Assembly: GCF_047496725.1 (NCBI RefSeq)
Contig: NW_027328674.1
Span: 186,001 to 250,000 of the forward strand
Origin: Anoplolepis gracilipes
Lineage: Eukaryota > Arthropoda > Insecta > Hymenoptera > Formicidae
Reading direction: 5' to 3'
Length of the DNA stretch: 64,000 bases
Made by a program: the position numbers and the translations under genes. Below the pieces are notes generated by a model that ran no database searches, was not told the origin of the DNA, and saw nothing but the letters and a program-made list of their open reading frames with translations. Shown one piece after another: positions 31,305 to 43,800 of the stretch. Within the stretch, counting starts at the first letter, position 1, and each line of letters begins with the position of its first letter.

Positions 31305-33971
31305 CTATGGTGGTGGGGACATCCTCCGTTTCCTCATTCCCCTCCATTTCCTCCCCCCCTCTTTCAGCTGCTTGTTGGGGGGTGAGGAGCAGGAATTGTT
31401 GAGGTCTTTGGCTTTTTTCTCCAATTCTCCCTCTCTCTTCCTCTTCGGTTGCGACCTAGGGGTCGACGCGCCGCGGGGTGTGGGAGTTCCCGCATTCACT
31501 GTACTCTTTGCCGCGTCGTGTCCTTTTTCCCTTATAGAGGATCCTTTCCCCTTTATAGAGGAAGGTTTCCGGCCAGTGCTTTCCTCTACGGGCCTGCGTG
31601 TTTCCCCCCTAAGGGCCCCGGTAGTTCGCCCAGTTATGCGACCACCCTGCGCAATGGGGCAGGCCGCACTCCCCGCCCTATGTCTTGCCGGCTTCCCTCT
31701 ATCCGCGCATATGGGACATCTAGGCGCCGCCCTGCAGTCCGCCGCTCGGTGTTCCTCCTCCCCGCATTGGAAGCAACCGAATCTTCGTTCCACGGTTGCC
31801 GTGCATTTCGACTGTACGTGTCCCCTACCCAGGCATTTAAAGCATTGGAGGGGCCTCTCTTCCAGCAATTCAACCCTGGCGTGGGCCCACCCAACCCTTA
31901 TTCTGCCGGCTTTCGCCACCAGATTGGCGGCAGCTGCAGGGCATTTGGCCCACGCCGAGCCCATCCCATTGGGGGCTCTTCTTATCGCCCCCACTTTGAT
32001 GTCCCCGTGGGCACATCCACCGACTTCCGCGATTGCGTCCCTTACCTCCGAGGCCTGGACTGCATCGTCCAGGTCCCGAAACAGGAGCTCCGCGGTCTTG
32101 ATAGGGAGGGATACCCTAACTCCCTCCGCCCCCTCCAATGCCTTTCTAAGTTTGGAGGCAAAAGCCATAGCCTTTTGGCTGGCTCCCTCACCTCCCACTT
32201 CATATATAATCGCCCCTGTAAGGTCCCTCCTGTTCCTGAGCTCCGTGATGTTGAGCTCAGTCAGGTCGATCTGACCCCTCGCACGGCGGACCATTTCGCT
32301 GTACTGTCCCTCCGGGCACGTAAAAACAACCGCCGCAGTGCGGGGGACCCTTATCGGCCTGGGGGCACCAGCTCTCTTCTTACCCCCATCAGGGGGTCCA
32401 GGTGGTGGTGGTCTCTTCTTCTCCCCCTTCTCCTTTCCCTTTACCTTGGCTGTCGGGGGTGCCGGGGATGCGGTCTCCTTCCCGCTCCTCAGCTTCCTTT
32501 TCTTTTCCAGTGCCGCCGCATATGTGAGTCGCTCCTTGTCGGCTGCCCGCGACGGTTTTGGGACGGGTCCTCCTCCGCCTTTAATTATGGCGGCTTTAAT
32601 TCCCGCTCCTCTTTCTTTTTGCCCTCTGAAAGGGCCCTGATTTTCTCCCATAAAGGTCGATCCCGAGGCGAGGTTTTCGGCGTACCTAACCTCTACCATC
32701 GGGTCTCCCTCCTTGAGATACTTCCGCCCTTTGATAACTTTAAGGGCCTCGGACACGACCTCCTCCACATTCCAGCCCACCTCGGGGTTGGCCCTGATTC
32801 TAATCTCTTCCTCCTCCATGAGCGAGAGGGAGATTGGCGGTTCTTTACCTTGGGGTTGCGGTACCTCCAATTTCCTTGCCGCCCCCTTTTTTCTGTTTTT
32901 TCTTTTATTTTTCCCTTCCCTTTTGTCAGGTCCCACCTTTCCTTTTATATTTAGGAACTTCCCTCCTTTGTATGATCCCGCGGGGGATGTGTTTGTCCCC
33001 ATGGATTTAGGAACCACCGAATCGGTTTCTGGGGCCCCTTTCCCCAGGAGCGGTTCGGTCTCCATCTCTTCGCTGGAGCCTTCTTCCGCATAATTAATTA
33101 CTCCCGTACCCTTTCTGCTCCTCGTACGAGGGGCAGGGGTAGGGGTACTTGGAGCCACCTCCAGGGAAGGTTCTTTCCTCCTGATAGGCGTTCCTTCTTC
33201 CACTCTTTTCCTTAGGAGTGCATTCTCCTCTTTAAGCGCGGTCTCTCTCCGCGTCAACTCCTCCATCTGGCGCTGAAGGGAACCGCTCGCTCCCTTCAGT
33301 TCTTCGACGTCCCTTCTCAGTTTGGTATTTTCCTCAATGAGGGCCCCAAACTGAGCCTTACTCTTCTCCAATTGCCTCCTTACTTTATCGGAGGACATGC
33401 TTCCCCTACTGGCTAGGGTAACCGCCCCCGCAGAGGTCACCAGCACGGCTTCCTTAAGAAGCCAGACGAGGTCTCCTTTGAGATTCTTGGAGACCTTCGC
33501 CACCTTCTCCACCGCCTGTGTTGCGGTGAGAATCTCTGCGCAGACATCAGCTGCCGGAGAATTTTTCAATTCCTCCTCAATTTCCTTTTGCGATTTTAGC
33601 TTTTTCCAGGCTTTATTCCTTTCCCCTGGTAGAGCAGACCTGTCATAGACCCATTGGAACAGAGCCAGTTCTTCCTGAACCTGTTTGATCCGGTCCATAG
33701 TCTTTTTCACCTCATATTCGCCCGTGGTTATCGGACGACCTTGTTTCCTCTTTTCAAAGAGGAAGGACCCGGTATCGCTCTGTGAGTTCGTCGAGCCGGC
33801 CGATTCCGAACCGTCAACGTCGGAATCATCCTCCACCTCGATAACCTCACCGGTCCTTTCTTTCTTGCTCTCGCTTCTCTCCTTTTTAAGCGGTCTCGCC
33901 CTCATCTTTCTCAAGACCGGGTCTAGAGTCGCTTTTTCCAGGTCGGTCAGTAACCTAGTTCCCCTGACCAC
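31305..33971 (-). CDS. Element A ORF1, gag-like protein, full length (888 codons)
   Basis: The frame is open from ATG at 33971 (MVRGTRLLTDLEKATLDPVL) to TAG at 31305. In order there are: an acidic, serine-rich N-terminus; a helical region; a coiled coil at roughly residues 195-265 (MEELTRRETALKEENALLRK); a basic linker; a gag core near residues 560-680 (VVFTCPEGQYSEMVRRARG); and three zinc knuckles near 700-765 (CFKCLGRGHVQSKC, CFQCGEEEHRAADC, then a CX2CX8HX6C type). The tail is serine/lysine-rich. Gag proteins of telomeric elements coat the RNA and direct it to telomeres. The start fits because it follows the long leader and no upstream in-frame ATG with family similarity is seen. Unlike ORF2, the frame has no lesion. 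Confidence 0.88.
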   Translation of the reverse strand: MVRGTRLLTDLEKATLDPVLRKMRARPLKKERSESKKERTGEVIEVEDDSDVDGSESAGSTNSQSDTGSFLFEKRKQGRPITTGEYEVKKTMDRIKQVQEELALFQWVYDRSALPGERNKAWKKLKSQKEIEEELKNSPAADVCAEILTATQAVEKVAKVSKNLKGDLVWLLKEAVLVTSAGAVTLASRGSMSSDKVRRQLEKSKAQFGALIEENTKLRRDVEELKGASGSLQRQMEELTRRETALKEENALLRKRVEEGTPIRRKEPSLEVAPSTPTPAPRTRSRKGTGVINYAEEGSSEEMETEPLLGKGAPETDSVVPKSMGTNTSPAGSYKGGKFLNIKGKVGPDKREGKNKRKNRKKGAARKLEVPQPQGKEPPISLSLMEEEEIRIRANPEVGWNVEEVVSEALKVIKGRKYLKEGDPMVEVRYAENLASGSTFMGENQGPFRGQKERGAGIKAAIIKGGGGPVPKPSRAADKERLTYAAALEKKRKLRSGKETASPAPPTAKVKGKEKGEKKRPPPPGPPDGGKKRAGAPRPIRVPRTAAVVFTCPEGQYSEMVRRARGQIDLTELNITELRNRRDLTGAIIYEVGGEGASQKAMAFASKLRKALEGAEGVRVSLPIKTAELLFRDLDDAVQASEVRDAIAEVGGCAHGDIKVGAIRRAPNGMGSAWAKCPAAAANLVAKAGRIRVGWAHARVELLEERPLQCFKCLGRGHVQSKCTATVERRFGCFQCGEEEHRAADCRAAPRCPICADRGKPARHRAGSAACPIAQGGRITGRTTGALRGETRRPVEESTGRKPSSIKGKGSSIREKGHDAAKSTVNAGTPTPRGASTPRSQPKRKREGELEKKAKDLNNSCSSPPNKQLKEGGRKWRGMRKRRMSPPP

Positions 33972-35196
33972 AGGACACTAGCGGTCGCCCCGACCGAGGC
34001 TCTCCTTCCTTTTCTTCCCGCGAGACTCGCAGTGTTTCTCTTTACGCCCGTCTCCATATTTGTTTTTGATAATGACTTCATTTCTTCGTTAATTCCCGCT
34101 CCCCGCTGCGGCTCCGTCACCCAGGGTGTACCCTCACCTGCCGCAGAGTGTCCCGAAACATGACCGGCAACACTCCACGACAGGGCCCCAAGTTCCCCCG
34201 GGGGGGTGACATACAACACGGGCCGGGGGACATACATCCCCGGCACTGGTCCCCGGCCTCTTACTCACCCATGGAGGTTTTGACGCCTCCATGGGCTTTC
34301 GGGAGTTCCCGGCCTCCGACCTCCGGGATACCGCAGCGGGTGGTGCCACCCGGGGGGCCCCATGGACGGTTGGGACTGGGTCGCCGCTCCCCGGCCCAGT
34401 CTTACCCGTCATGGCGACCAGCTTGCACGCGTCCTTGACGGAAGTTACCTCCCGCCAAAGGGCCCCGACTTCGGAATGCACCGCTTCGGAAGGGAAACGG
34501 TCGCGATGCACCGTCGGGCTCCATCCCGCCGTCGAACCCTGCCTCGGAATACGTCCGAGCGGCTCCGACGGCCGGGCCGACCCGGCGCCGTTGGGCTATG
34601 CCCGTGCGGCCCGCGCCGGCCTTCCTCCGCCTCCCCGACCCCGTCCTCGGAAAACGTTCGAGCGGCTCGGAAGAGGCCCGGCCCGATGGGTCCGGGAGTT
34701 CCGGAGATCCATCGGCCCGTCCGCTCTCCTCGCGGCGCGCACTCAGGGGTAGAACCCACTGAGCCGCCTGCACGCGAGATGGAGCCCCACGATTGTGGGA
34801 CGCCAGCCCATACCAGCACCCACATCCCCCCGAGGGACGCCGCACGGCGGGAACACCCACACGCGCGGAAACCCTTATGTGCCAGGAGCACCCAGCAGTG
34901 TGTCACGGGCGAGGAGCAGTCCTCCCCCAACGGTGCCGTACCACCGGGCGATTGCACTTAGGGCCGCCTACCCCTACCAGCGATTGGGTTCGCGCTTTAA
35001 ACCACCCCCAAGGGGGTGGGCGCAGTCCTTAAGGGAATCGCTGGGCTCCCCTTGTACCCTTACTAAGGGTACGGTGCGCTCTTAGTTCCCCTTCCACCTC
35101 GGAAGTTATCCCAACTTGGCCGGAGCCGTGTGGGTGTTCCATGGGGTTTCAGGGTTAAGCCTTCTCACCACGACAAGGTGGCGCACGACGAGGAGG
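33972..35196 (-). other. Element A 5' leader, complete copy
   Basis: This is the GC-rich leader between telomere repeats (35197-35210) and the ORF1 start. It carries open frames on both strands without recognisable domains. No difference from 4215-5439 was noticed. Confidence 0.6.
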
Positions 35197-35210
35197 AACT
35201 TAACCTAACC
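35197..35210. repeat. Telomere-type repeats between A and B, copy 2
   Basis: The same ACTTAACCTAACC run occurs as at 5440-5453, again followed by 19 T. Confidence 0.85.
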
Positions 35211-36347
35211 TTTTTTTTTTTTTTTTTTTCGTCTGAAAATGCGTTACGCATCCCCCGAGAGGCGGGAACTCCCCGGGGGTATGTGGTACTTCCCCTATTT
35301 AACGGGGTATACCCGCTAAAACCAGACGGTGGTCCTCTCGGCGGTTGGCGGGTGGGCTCTGGTGTCGCGTTAGCATTCAACCAGGACCCACCCCCGCCTT
35401 TCTCCCCCAGATGGTCGGAAGAGATTCCTGCCTTTTAATGCGTCACTGAGAGAAACTTCAGTGACGCATTAACGGCGGCGTTGCGGGACCACCACGCAAC
35501 CCCGCCGCCTTCCCTGGGGCCAAGGTGCAATGGGGAGTGGGTGTTCCCGCACCCACTTCCCCTTGACCCCTGGGAGAGGTGAGAATATGACTCTCACCGC
35601 CCCCGCTAATGGCCTGATTGAAAGCCGTTTTGGGGCGAGGAGGGTAAAAGACCCCCCGAGTTCACTGCCCCGTGGGGGAGAGGGGAAAAGACTATGTCTT
35701 ACCCCTTCCTACTCCCCCACTTGACCGTCATCCCCCTTTATTGGGGGATGACAGAGGGAGAGGTGTGTTCCACCTCCCCCTATTCTCCGCTCGAGGGGGG
35801 ACGGAACATAGTTCTCCCCACCCAGAGTATGACCGTCGTCGACCCCCAGGTCCCCACATAAGGGGCACCTGGGGGCCGATCTGCATCCCACCATGGAGTG
35901 GTGTTACAGGTGTACCACACCGGTTAACAGGTGTAACACCTGTTACCACGGTCCACTCCAGAGCGGCAGGAGGTGCTCAGATGCTCCATTGTGAGGCACC
36001 TGAAACATCTCAGAGGGCTGTCTTGTAGATCTTTTTTGATCTTATCGCCACCCCCTCTCCTCTCCTTCCCATCTTTTCCGCCCTCAGTGTTACTGGGTCG
36101 GACCTCTCCGTTACCCTTCCCCGACTTCCTTTTTTTCTTTACCTCTCTCCACTCCTGCTCCTGTCCCTTTTTCTCCTTTGTCTCCCTTTTCTCTCCCACC
36201 TTGGGAACCCTATTGGGATCTTTCTCTCCAGTGTAACTCGGCTTCTCATGGAGAGCCCGAGCCACTTCCTCTCTAATAAGGATGCGAATTGCATCCTGGT
36301 CGGGAAAGGGTGTGGGCGGGGGTGCAACTGTTTGCACCGGGGGGAGG
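35211..36347 (-). mobile_element. Element B, copy 2
   Basis: This is the second-unit copy of the short gag-only element, with poly(A) tail at 35211-35229 and 5' end at (AACCT)4. Hairpins are at 35436-35471 and 35474-35506. No difference from copy 1 was noticed. Confidence 0.75.
35807..36337 (-). pseudogene. Element B gag fragment, copy 2
   Basis: The same frame occurs as at 6050-6580: one intact CCHC knuckle (CFRCLTMEHLSTSC), then a broken second knuckle and a third in another frame. No RT follows. Confidence 0.65.
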
Positions 36348-36367
36348 AACCTAACCTAACCTAACCT
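36348..36367. repeat. (AACCT)4 telomere-type repeat, copy 2
   Basis: Four exact AACCT units lie at the 5' boundary of element B. Confidence 0.9.
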
Positions 36368-36620
36368 CGCGAATCGCTTTCACAGCATCATTTACATTAA
36401 TAATATTGTTACGTTGCAAAACGTTACAAAATTGTTTAAACTTTTTATTCACGAGATGTGTATTTTGACACAACCATGAATGCATATGATCGATATAATT
36501 TTCAAAATTGAATAAATGTAATAATGTTTAAGGTTGCATATACAAAGACTTATTAGATAATGTTAATTTAACAATCCTCGATCCGTTTAATTTAATCATT
36601 TGGATAGATAGATCGCAGAT

Positions 36621-36849
36621 CTATAATGGCTGACTTTCAGTCAATTGTACATATCGTTCAATGTCTGTACGTTTCTGCATCAATAAGTGCCAGAGTACGA
36701 TAGGCAATACTACTCGATTGCCTCGGTTATCACCAAGTATCAATTCCACATAAGACATAGCTCCAACGCTTATTCCAATCTCCAAATATTTGTAAGATGT
36801 CGGGGTTAAGGTATAACCAAGTATGCAAACCGCACGATGAGATGAAACG
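36621..36849 (-). pseudogene. Exon-like open segment, copy 2
   Basis: This is the second copy of the open segment at 6864-7092, with the same splice-acceptor context and TAG end. No family is recognised. Confidence 0.3.
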
Positions 36850-36909
36850 CTATATAAAATATTAAAATATATATTAAAAAATAATATTTAGAAAATAAAT
36901 AAAACTTAC

Positions 36910-37123
36910 ATTTTTTTATTAAATTTCACCGTTCTCAATCGGAATGTAAAAATTCATCTTGTTGGTTTCTTTTGTGGAGCACATTTTTTAGCACAACCTT
37001 ATGTACGGACAACTGATGCGATACTAAACTATTCAAAGTACTGCGAGCAATTTGTAATATCGCAAACCGTAATGAGGAGGGGAGTATTTCTGGCGTAATT
37101 TTGCAAGCGTCAATGTAAGGCTG
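36910..37123 (-). pseudogene. Second exon-like open segment, copy 2
   Basis: This is the copy of 7153-7366, with the same donor and acceptor signals and the same TGA before the donor. Confidence 0.25.
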
Positions 37124-37356
37124 CTAAAAATTATTAAAAATCGCGTCCCCACGTGCTTTCTCGAGCGCCGTAAGTGGTTGTCGTACGATGAAATCGATAC
37201 AAATATTCGGTTACAAATCTATACGACAAAGCGTGAGATAAAATTTTTGCTAAATGAAAACATATACGCCGACAGTACGGATGTTTGCGCTGAAGAATAA
37301 CGTTTCGCACAGTGGGTGGGTATTATCATGTATATTTGACTATAAATATAAATAAT

Positions 37357-37981
37357 AAATATGTTACGTTCTGTCGGCTCCACGTTTCCCCCCCCCCCTC
37401 CACGAAATAAACAATAATCGTCCGATCGGTCACAAAAAACGGGTCGCGCAATAGAAGAGAACCATTACCATTAAATAATGTTTAGACCCATTAAAAACGA
37501 TATCTAAACAAATACCGGAAGAGATCAATAACGAAATCCTCTAAACAACGAAACAGACAAACACAGCTGCATAATCTTAAGAAAGAAACAAATAATGCCG
37601 CTACGCACTGTCGGCTTCACGTTTTTCCTCCCGAAAATGAAGCAATAATCGCCCGACTAATCATAAAAAGGATCGCGCGACGAAAAATATTTTAAAACAT
37701 TATTTAAAAACGATGTCAAAAGAAACGACCGAAAAGGACCGATAGTGAGATCCTCTAAATGAATAAATCGACAAATACAGCTGCATAATCTTAAGAAAGA
37801 AACAAATAACGCCGCTACGCACTGTCGGCTCCACGTCTTTACCTCCTATAAAGATAAAGCAATAATTGCCCGACCAGTCATAAGAGGGCCGCGGAACGAA
37901 AAAAATGTTTTAAACATTGAAATCGATGTTCAAAGAAATGACCGAAAAGGATCGATAGAGAGATCCCCTAAATAAATAAAT
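37357..37981 (+). repeat. Tandem monomers upstream of element C, copy 2
   Basis: The same three monomers occur as at 7600-8225, one base shorter in the C run near 37387. Confidence 0.75.
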
Positions 37982-38016
37982 GGAGAGCTGCAAGGGGAAA
38001 GTGGGATTATTTTCAA

Positions 38017-40345
38017 ATGGACCCATCAATAAATAATATTATAAATAAAAAAAATAATAACAACGAGGAGGGAAAAAACGCTGGGGAAAGAATCTGGTCG
38101 CGGTCCACCTGTCCGTTGCGTTCGGGCGATATATCCGAAGATTCCTCTTCGGTTAGGATGACGCTTAGGCCAACGCGTCCACGTCAGGTTCCCTACAGGA
38201 GCAGTGCGAGGTTAGCCTCTGCAACAAACAGAGAACACGTGGTTAGGATGGAGAAGTTGCGCATCACTAGGATTGAAGATGTTAACTTCCAACTCCCCCT
38301 CACCCGTCGGAAGGAAACCGAAGGGACGATGGAGAACCCACTTCCAAGCACGAGTGGGATGAGGCATGACCCCCCTCCATCCCCGTTGATGAGTGCGAAG
38401 GACAACGAGGTCAGGCCAGCTGCGGAAGATTTTTCTGCACGTGTGCTGGGATACAACCATTCCTGGCTCAAGAAGGAGAGGACTTCCGCTCATGATGAGA
38501 ATATGGAGGCAGACTCCATAGATGGCGAGGAGATCCGCGATAAGATCGCAGAGGAGAATGACAATATTTCTGTCACCAGTTCGGTGGCAGAAAATATAGT
38601 CGAGGAGCAAAAGGAGAAACGGGGCAAAGGCCATCAACCGGTCATCGGCAAACATGTCGGAAGGCGCCAAAAAAAAGAAGGAAGCTCAAAGACGCAGAAA
38701 AGAAGAGAAGAGAGATAGAAGGGCGGCAGAGTCGCTGCTTCCGGATCCTTCTAAATCAGCGAGGTGGAAACGTCTCCTCAACGATGAAAAGGAGATGGAA
38801 GAGTTGCTCTTGCTGGAATCCACCGAGGTAATTGCGGCGCAACTCATGGAGCATTCCACCATCCTATATAAGGTGGCGGACTGCTCCAACGGAATGAAAG
38901 GGTCTCTGGTCAGGAAGGTCAAAGACACTGTAGTCCTGCTGAGAGCAGCTACAACAGTTATGGCCAGACAAATCAGGGAGGGAGAGAACCCTGAGCTTAA
39001 AGAATTCCGTAAGGAACTGACAAAGCTCCGGGAGGAAAATGCGGAGTTGAAAAGGGAGGTGCGAACTAGAAAGCTCCTCTTCCTCCCCTTGTATTTTTAC
39101 CCGCCCCATACTCTTCCTCATCTAGGGACATTACCCAAGAACACAAGAAGGAAGAGGCTGGTGGTGAGGTCGGATGAGGAGGATTATCGGAATCCCACCT
39201 CTCCTTGTTTAGCGGGAGGGACTGCCCCCTCTCCCCTTCCTATACAGGGGGAAAAGGATATAAGGGAGGATATGAAGATGGACACAGCAGTCCCCCCGGC
39301 AAGGACAGGTCCCGTAAGACAGGCGGGATCGACGATCAAAGGGGGTACCGCGGCCATCGAAGGCCTTCCCTCCGAATCTGCCCGAGGAGCTGAGGGCAAA
39401 ATATAATGAGCTGATGGACCAAAAGGATGCAGTTCTAGCACTCCTGGATCCCATCGCGAAGCAGATGGAGACGCTAAGGCTCTCTGGAGCGGTGGTTGCT
39501 CCAAAAAAGCTTGTTCCGGCTCCGCTTCCTGTCCCGTCTACCGCTGGAGAGGAGGCTAAGGCCTCTAATCCCCGGGGAAGACAAGAGCAGAATCACGTGG
39601 GACCCGCTCCCACGGCCCCTGACGCAAAAACGGAGGGACCGCGAGAGGGTGGAAAGAGGAGGAGGAAAGGGGAAAAGGCCCGCGGAGGGCAAGATCCACT
39701 GAAAGCGGGACCCCAGCCGCCTCCCAAAAAAAAAGGAAAAGCTGCCTTCTCCAAACCCAAAAGGGGCCGACAAGGCCCTGTCGAAGGGCAGACACAAGCC
39801 CTCAAGGGTAAGGCGAAACCCACCGAAAAGACAACACTTTCGCCTCCCCCGCTCACAGGGAAAAAGGAGACATGGTCGGAGGTGGTAGAGCGTAAAGCTC
39901 GCAAAAAAACCACCAAAAAAGGTGACAATCGGGCTCCGGCAACCACGAATGTTAAGGCGAAGGCAAAGGAGCCAGGCAATAAACCACAGGGCCCTCAACC
40001 TAAGCCTGCGACGTCCAATCCTCCCTCCCAACCAAAAAAGAGGGGAGGGAAAATGGACGTAGGAGAGTCCCCCGTACAACTGCGATGGTGCTTACATGCC
40101 CATCCGGCCAATACAAGGAGAATCTGAGACTGGCGATGGACAGTATAGATCTCGCCAGTCTCGAAATTAATGGCCTGAAGGCCAGAAAGGCAGTTACCGG
40201 TGTCCAACTATTTGAGGTTGGGGGTCCGGACAACAAAAAAAAGGCGGATGCGTTGGCGAGCCGAATGCGAGAGGTCCTCGCGGATAAAGAGGGGGTGATA
40301 AGAGGGGGAACCCCTCGAGCAGAGGGTACCAAGGAAAGGCTCTAA
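38017..40345 (+). pseudogene. Element C ORF1, copy 2
   Basis: Four staggered open stretches (38017-38718, 38654-39406, 39414-40127, 40085-40345) match copy 1, with coiled coil and gag core present and zinc knuckles absent. Confidence 0.7.
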
Positions 40346-40436
40346 AAAAAAGCCCGAGGATACCCCTCTGCCGAAAGATGATGGGGAGGGTACGCAGATA
40401 GAGGCAAAGCCGGAGGAGCTTGATCACCCAAAATAA

Positions 40437-43400
40437 ATGGCGGTCAGGTTCCTCCAAGCTAACCTAAACCACGCCAGTCAGGCACAGAATCTCTTTTATC
40501 AGAGCCTGGCTGAGCGTGGCATCGGGCTGGCCATTGTTGCTGAGCCCTATAAGATCTCAGCAAAGCTTACGTGGCTGGGGAATGCAAGAAGCACGGCGGC
40601 AATCGAGGTCGGTGCTGCAACAAATAACACCCCCCCTCTCAAATGTATTGGAAAGGGGAACGGATATGTTGCAGCAAAGTGGGGGTCCACAACAATAATT
40701 AGTTGCTATGTCCCCCCTAGTTGAAGTCCTGCCCAGTTTGACTCACTCCTTGAACAGGTGGGGGATGTTGTCAGAAACATACTCCCTGCCGATCCACTCA
40801 TAATAGCTGGAGACTTTAACGTCAAGTCTCCGGCACTGGGTGAGTCGAGGCAGGACACCAGGGGAACTACCCTGGTGAGGTGGGTGAATTCGCTCGGCCT
40901 TCACGTTATTAACGAAGGCCGAGTGAGCACATGTGTCTGGCCCCAAGAGGAGTCGATCGTGGATATAACGATCGGCTCCAAGGGGGCAAAGAGGATGGTG
41001 CGAGGATGGCGCGTGGTGGGTGACTCGAGAGGGGAAACCTTTTCGGACCACTAATACATTGAATTTGTCCTGGACGCCGTGCATTACTGGGTACATCACC
41101 CACCTCGAGGCGGGGACACAGGTAGGTGGACCCTCACAAAGCTGGACCCCAAGAAACTAGAAGAGGCCTTAATGACCATTTTGTGGGGTATCCCGGAGGG
41201 AGAGGAAAGGCGGGACATTAACCTGGATGTGGAATGGTTGCGGGGCGTTATGCGCGAAGTCTGCGACGCAGCCATGCCACGCGCCAGGGTCCTCCGCCCA
41301 CGTCACGCCGTCTATTGGTGGACGGAGGAAATAGCGCAATTAAGGCGCTCCTCTGTCCAGGCGCGACGCACCCTCTTTCGTATTCCCAGAAGAAGAAACC
41401 CGGAGATCCGAGAGGAGGCCTTGGCTGCCTATAGGGCCGCAAGATGCGCCCTTAGCGCCACTATCAGGAAGTCCAGGGCCAGTTGTTGGGATGAGCTACT
41501 GTCATCCCTCAACACGGACCCATGGGGGCGTCCATACAGAATAGTTCTGAATAAGTATAGGAACTGGACACGCCCCCCGTCACGGAATCCCTGGATACTC
41601 CCGTCCTCAGGAATGTTGTGGACACCCTCTTCCCGCTAGTGGTTTAGGAGTCCACACTCAACTGGGGTCCCGGCCTGGGGGGACCTTATGAACTAGAGGA
41701 GGACGAGGAGATATCCAGCAACGAACTTCAGCGCGCCGTCAAAAGAATAGGATCAAGAAAAGCTCCTGGCCCTGACGGCGTGCTTGGAAAGATATGAGTC
41801 TGGGCACTGGACTTTCTGGGAGAACATCTGAGGTACATATTTAATAAATGCCTCAGACATGGCGCTTTCCCCCAGCAATGGAAGCAGGCTAAATTGGTCC
41901 TGCTCCCCAAGGAAGGCAAGGAAGAAGGAACCCCGTCGGCATATAGACCAATATGCCTGCTGGACGAGGTCAGCAAGATCTTTGAGAGGATCATTGCAAA
42001 ACGACTTGTTCGACATATATCCCGAGAGGGTGGTCTCCACGAGGAGCAATATGGCTTCCGCGAGGGACGTTCGACTGTGGATGCGATTAGTCGTGTTACG
42101 TCCCTCACGGAAGAAGCCGTGGAAGGGGGCGGGGTGGCACTTGCGGTATTACTAGATATCGCAAACGCCTTCAACACCCTGCCCTGGGATAGAGTAATGG
42201 ATGCCTTGTTGCAATACAGGGTCCCTCCCTACCTTGTGGAGATCATCAGACAATATTTCCGGGATAGGAGCCTGGAGTTCGTCACACAAGACGGACTCCA
42301 ATGCCGACGGGAAATTCGATGCGGGGTTCCGCAGGGGTCAGTCTTAGGACCCCTACTGTGGAATCTCACATACAACCGAGTCCTTTGCCTTCCTCTCCCT
42401 CGTGGCTGCCACGCCATCTGCTATGCAGACGACACATTAGTGGTGGCCGCGGGGAGCAGCTGGGGGATACAGCAGCCAAGGCCGAGACAGCGGTGGCAGT
42501 TGTGGTACAAAGCATCACTGGTATGGGTCTTAGAGTGGCGGCTCAAAAAACCGAGGCTCTTTACTTTCACAGTAAATCCTCTGGGAAACCGCCAAGGACT
42601 CATATCCGGGTGGGAGATACTTCTATCTCGGTGGGGAACCGGCTTAAATATCTCGGTCTCCTACTGGACGGCGAGTGGAAGTTTGGACACCACTTCAATG
42701 TCCTTGCCCCAAGGTGAAGCGCTTCTCCACGGCGTTGGGTAGGCTCCTGCCAAACCTTGGGGGACTGGATGGTTGAGTCCGCCGTATATACATGGGCACC
42801 GTAAATGCGGTGGCCCTGTATGAATGCCCAATATGGGCGACGGATCTCGTGGCCATGCGTTATGCAAAGGACAAGTTCCGACGCATACAGCGCAGCATGG
42901 CCGTGAGGGTGATAAGGGCCTACCGCACGGTGTCCCATGCGGCGGCCACGGTCCTGGCGGGTTCGCCCCCCTTGGAGTTCCTGACCGCAATGTACGCGGA
43001 GCGGTATAATTGGGAAAGGGGGCTCAGGAGGGGTCATGGCCCTCTACCAGCCAGGGTCAAGAAGACCATCCGGATCCACGCCCAGCGGTCTATGGTGGAG
43101 AGATGGAGTGCCCACCTATCTGACCCGAAGACTGCGGGTTAAAGAACCCGCGTTGAGGCCGTCCGGCCCTGTCTACAAGAATGGTTAGACAGGGCCCGAG
43201 GTGAGGTATCCTTTAGGATGACACAGGTGCTCACCGGGCATGGGTGCTTTGGTGAGTACCTGTATCGAATCGGCAAGGAAGGTACCACGGCCTGCCACCA
43301 TTGTAAGGAGGTGAGAGACACGGCGCGGCACACGCTGGAGAAGTGTCCGGCGTGGGACACGCTGCGCCGTGATCTCTGTTCAGTGGTTGGCAACGACCTC

Positions 43401-43673
43401 TCGTTGCCAACCATGGTTACGAAGATGTTGGGTGATGAGAGATCCTGGAAGGCGATTGCCTTCTTCTGCGAACAAGTTATGACGCAGAAGGAGGCGGCCG
43501 AGCGCATACGCCGACAAGAAGAGGCGGCGGCAGAAGCGGCGATTGCGGCCGCTGCAGCGGCTGTTGTAGATGACAGCAGCGAGGAGAAACAGGAGAAGGA
43601 GAGTGACTCCGATGGGAGCTTGGGTCCCTCCTTGCATCGGCTACCCCCACTGACAATGAAGCTAAGGCCTTGA
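40437..43673 (+). pseudogene. Element C ORF2, copy 2
   Basis: It carries the endonuclease start, RT motifs with YADD (42422-42433) and C-terminal CHHC finger of copy 1, with the same stops and frameshifts. Confidence 0.8.
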
Positions 43674-43800
43674 CGAGCAATTGAGGGGGGACAATCCAGT
43701 CGCCCTCTCCTCAAAGGAGAAGATGACATTAGAGGGGGGCATGGTTGGGGATTGGATGTCTCCACCAAGTGCTCCCCTCCCCCTTATTAGCCCATCCCCC

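Larger units (their letters stand above)
27385..35196 (-). mobile_element. Element A, complete copy: SART/TRAS-like telomeric retrotransposon
   Basis: This 7.8 kb minus-strand element has telomere repeats at both ends. The order from 35196 is: 1.2 kb leader, ORF1 (33971-31305), 235-bp gap, ORF2 (31069-about 27800), 3' UTR and poly(A) (T run 27385-27401) joined to AACCT repeats. Gag with three zinc knuckles plus an APE endonuclease/RT with a C-terminal zinc finger is the R1-clade plan, and insertion into telomere repeats is the TRAS/SART habit. The sense strand corresponds to TTAGG, which I believe is the SART orientation. The copy spans the unit boundary at 29760. Confidence 0.88.
37982..43796 (+). 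mobile_element. Element C, copy 2
   Basis: This is the decayed plus-strand R1-clade element again. Every stop and frameshift noted in copy 1 is present, so it was dead before the unit was duplicated. Confidence 0.85.

Noticed and set aside
27385..35196. A fully active telomeric retrotransposon
   Set aside because: ORF1 is intact and the RT core is open, but ORF2 carries several stops and frameshifts also seen in the partial copies, so it is not autonomous.
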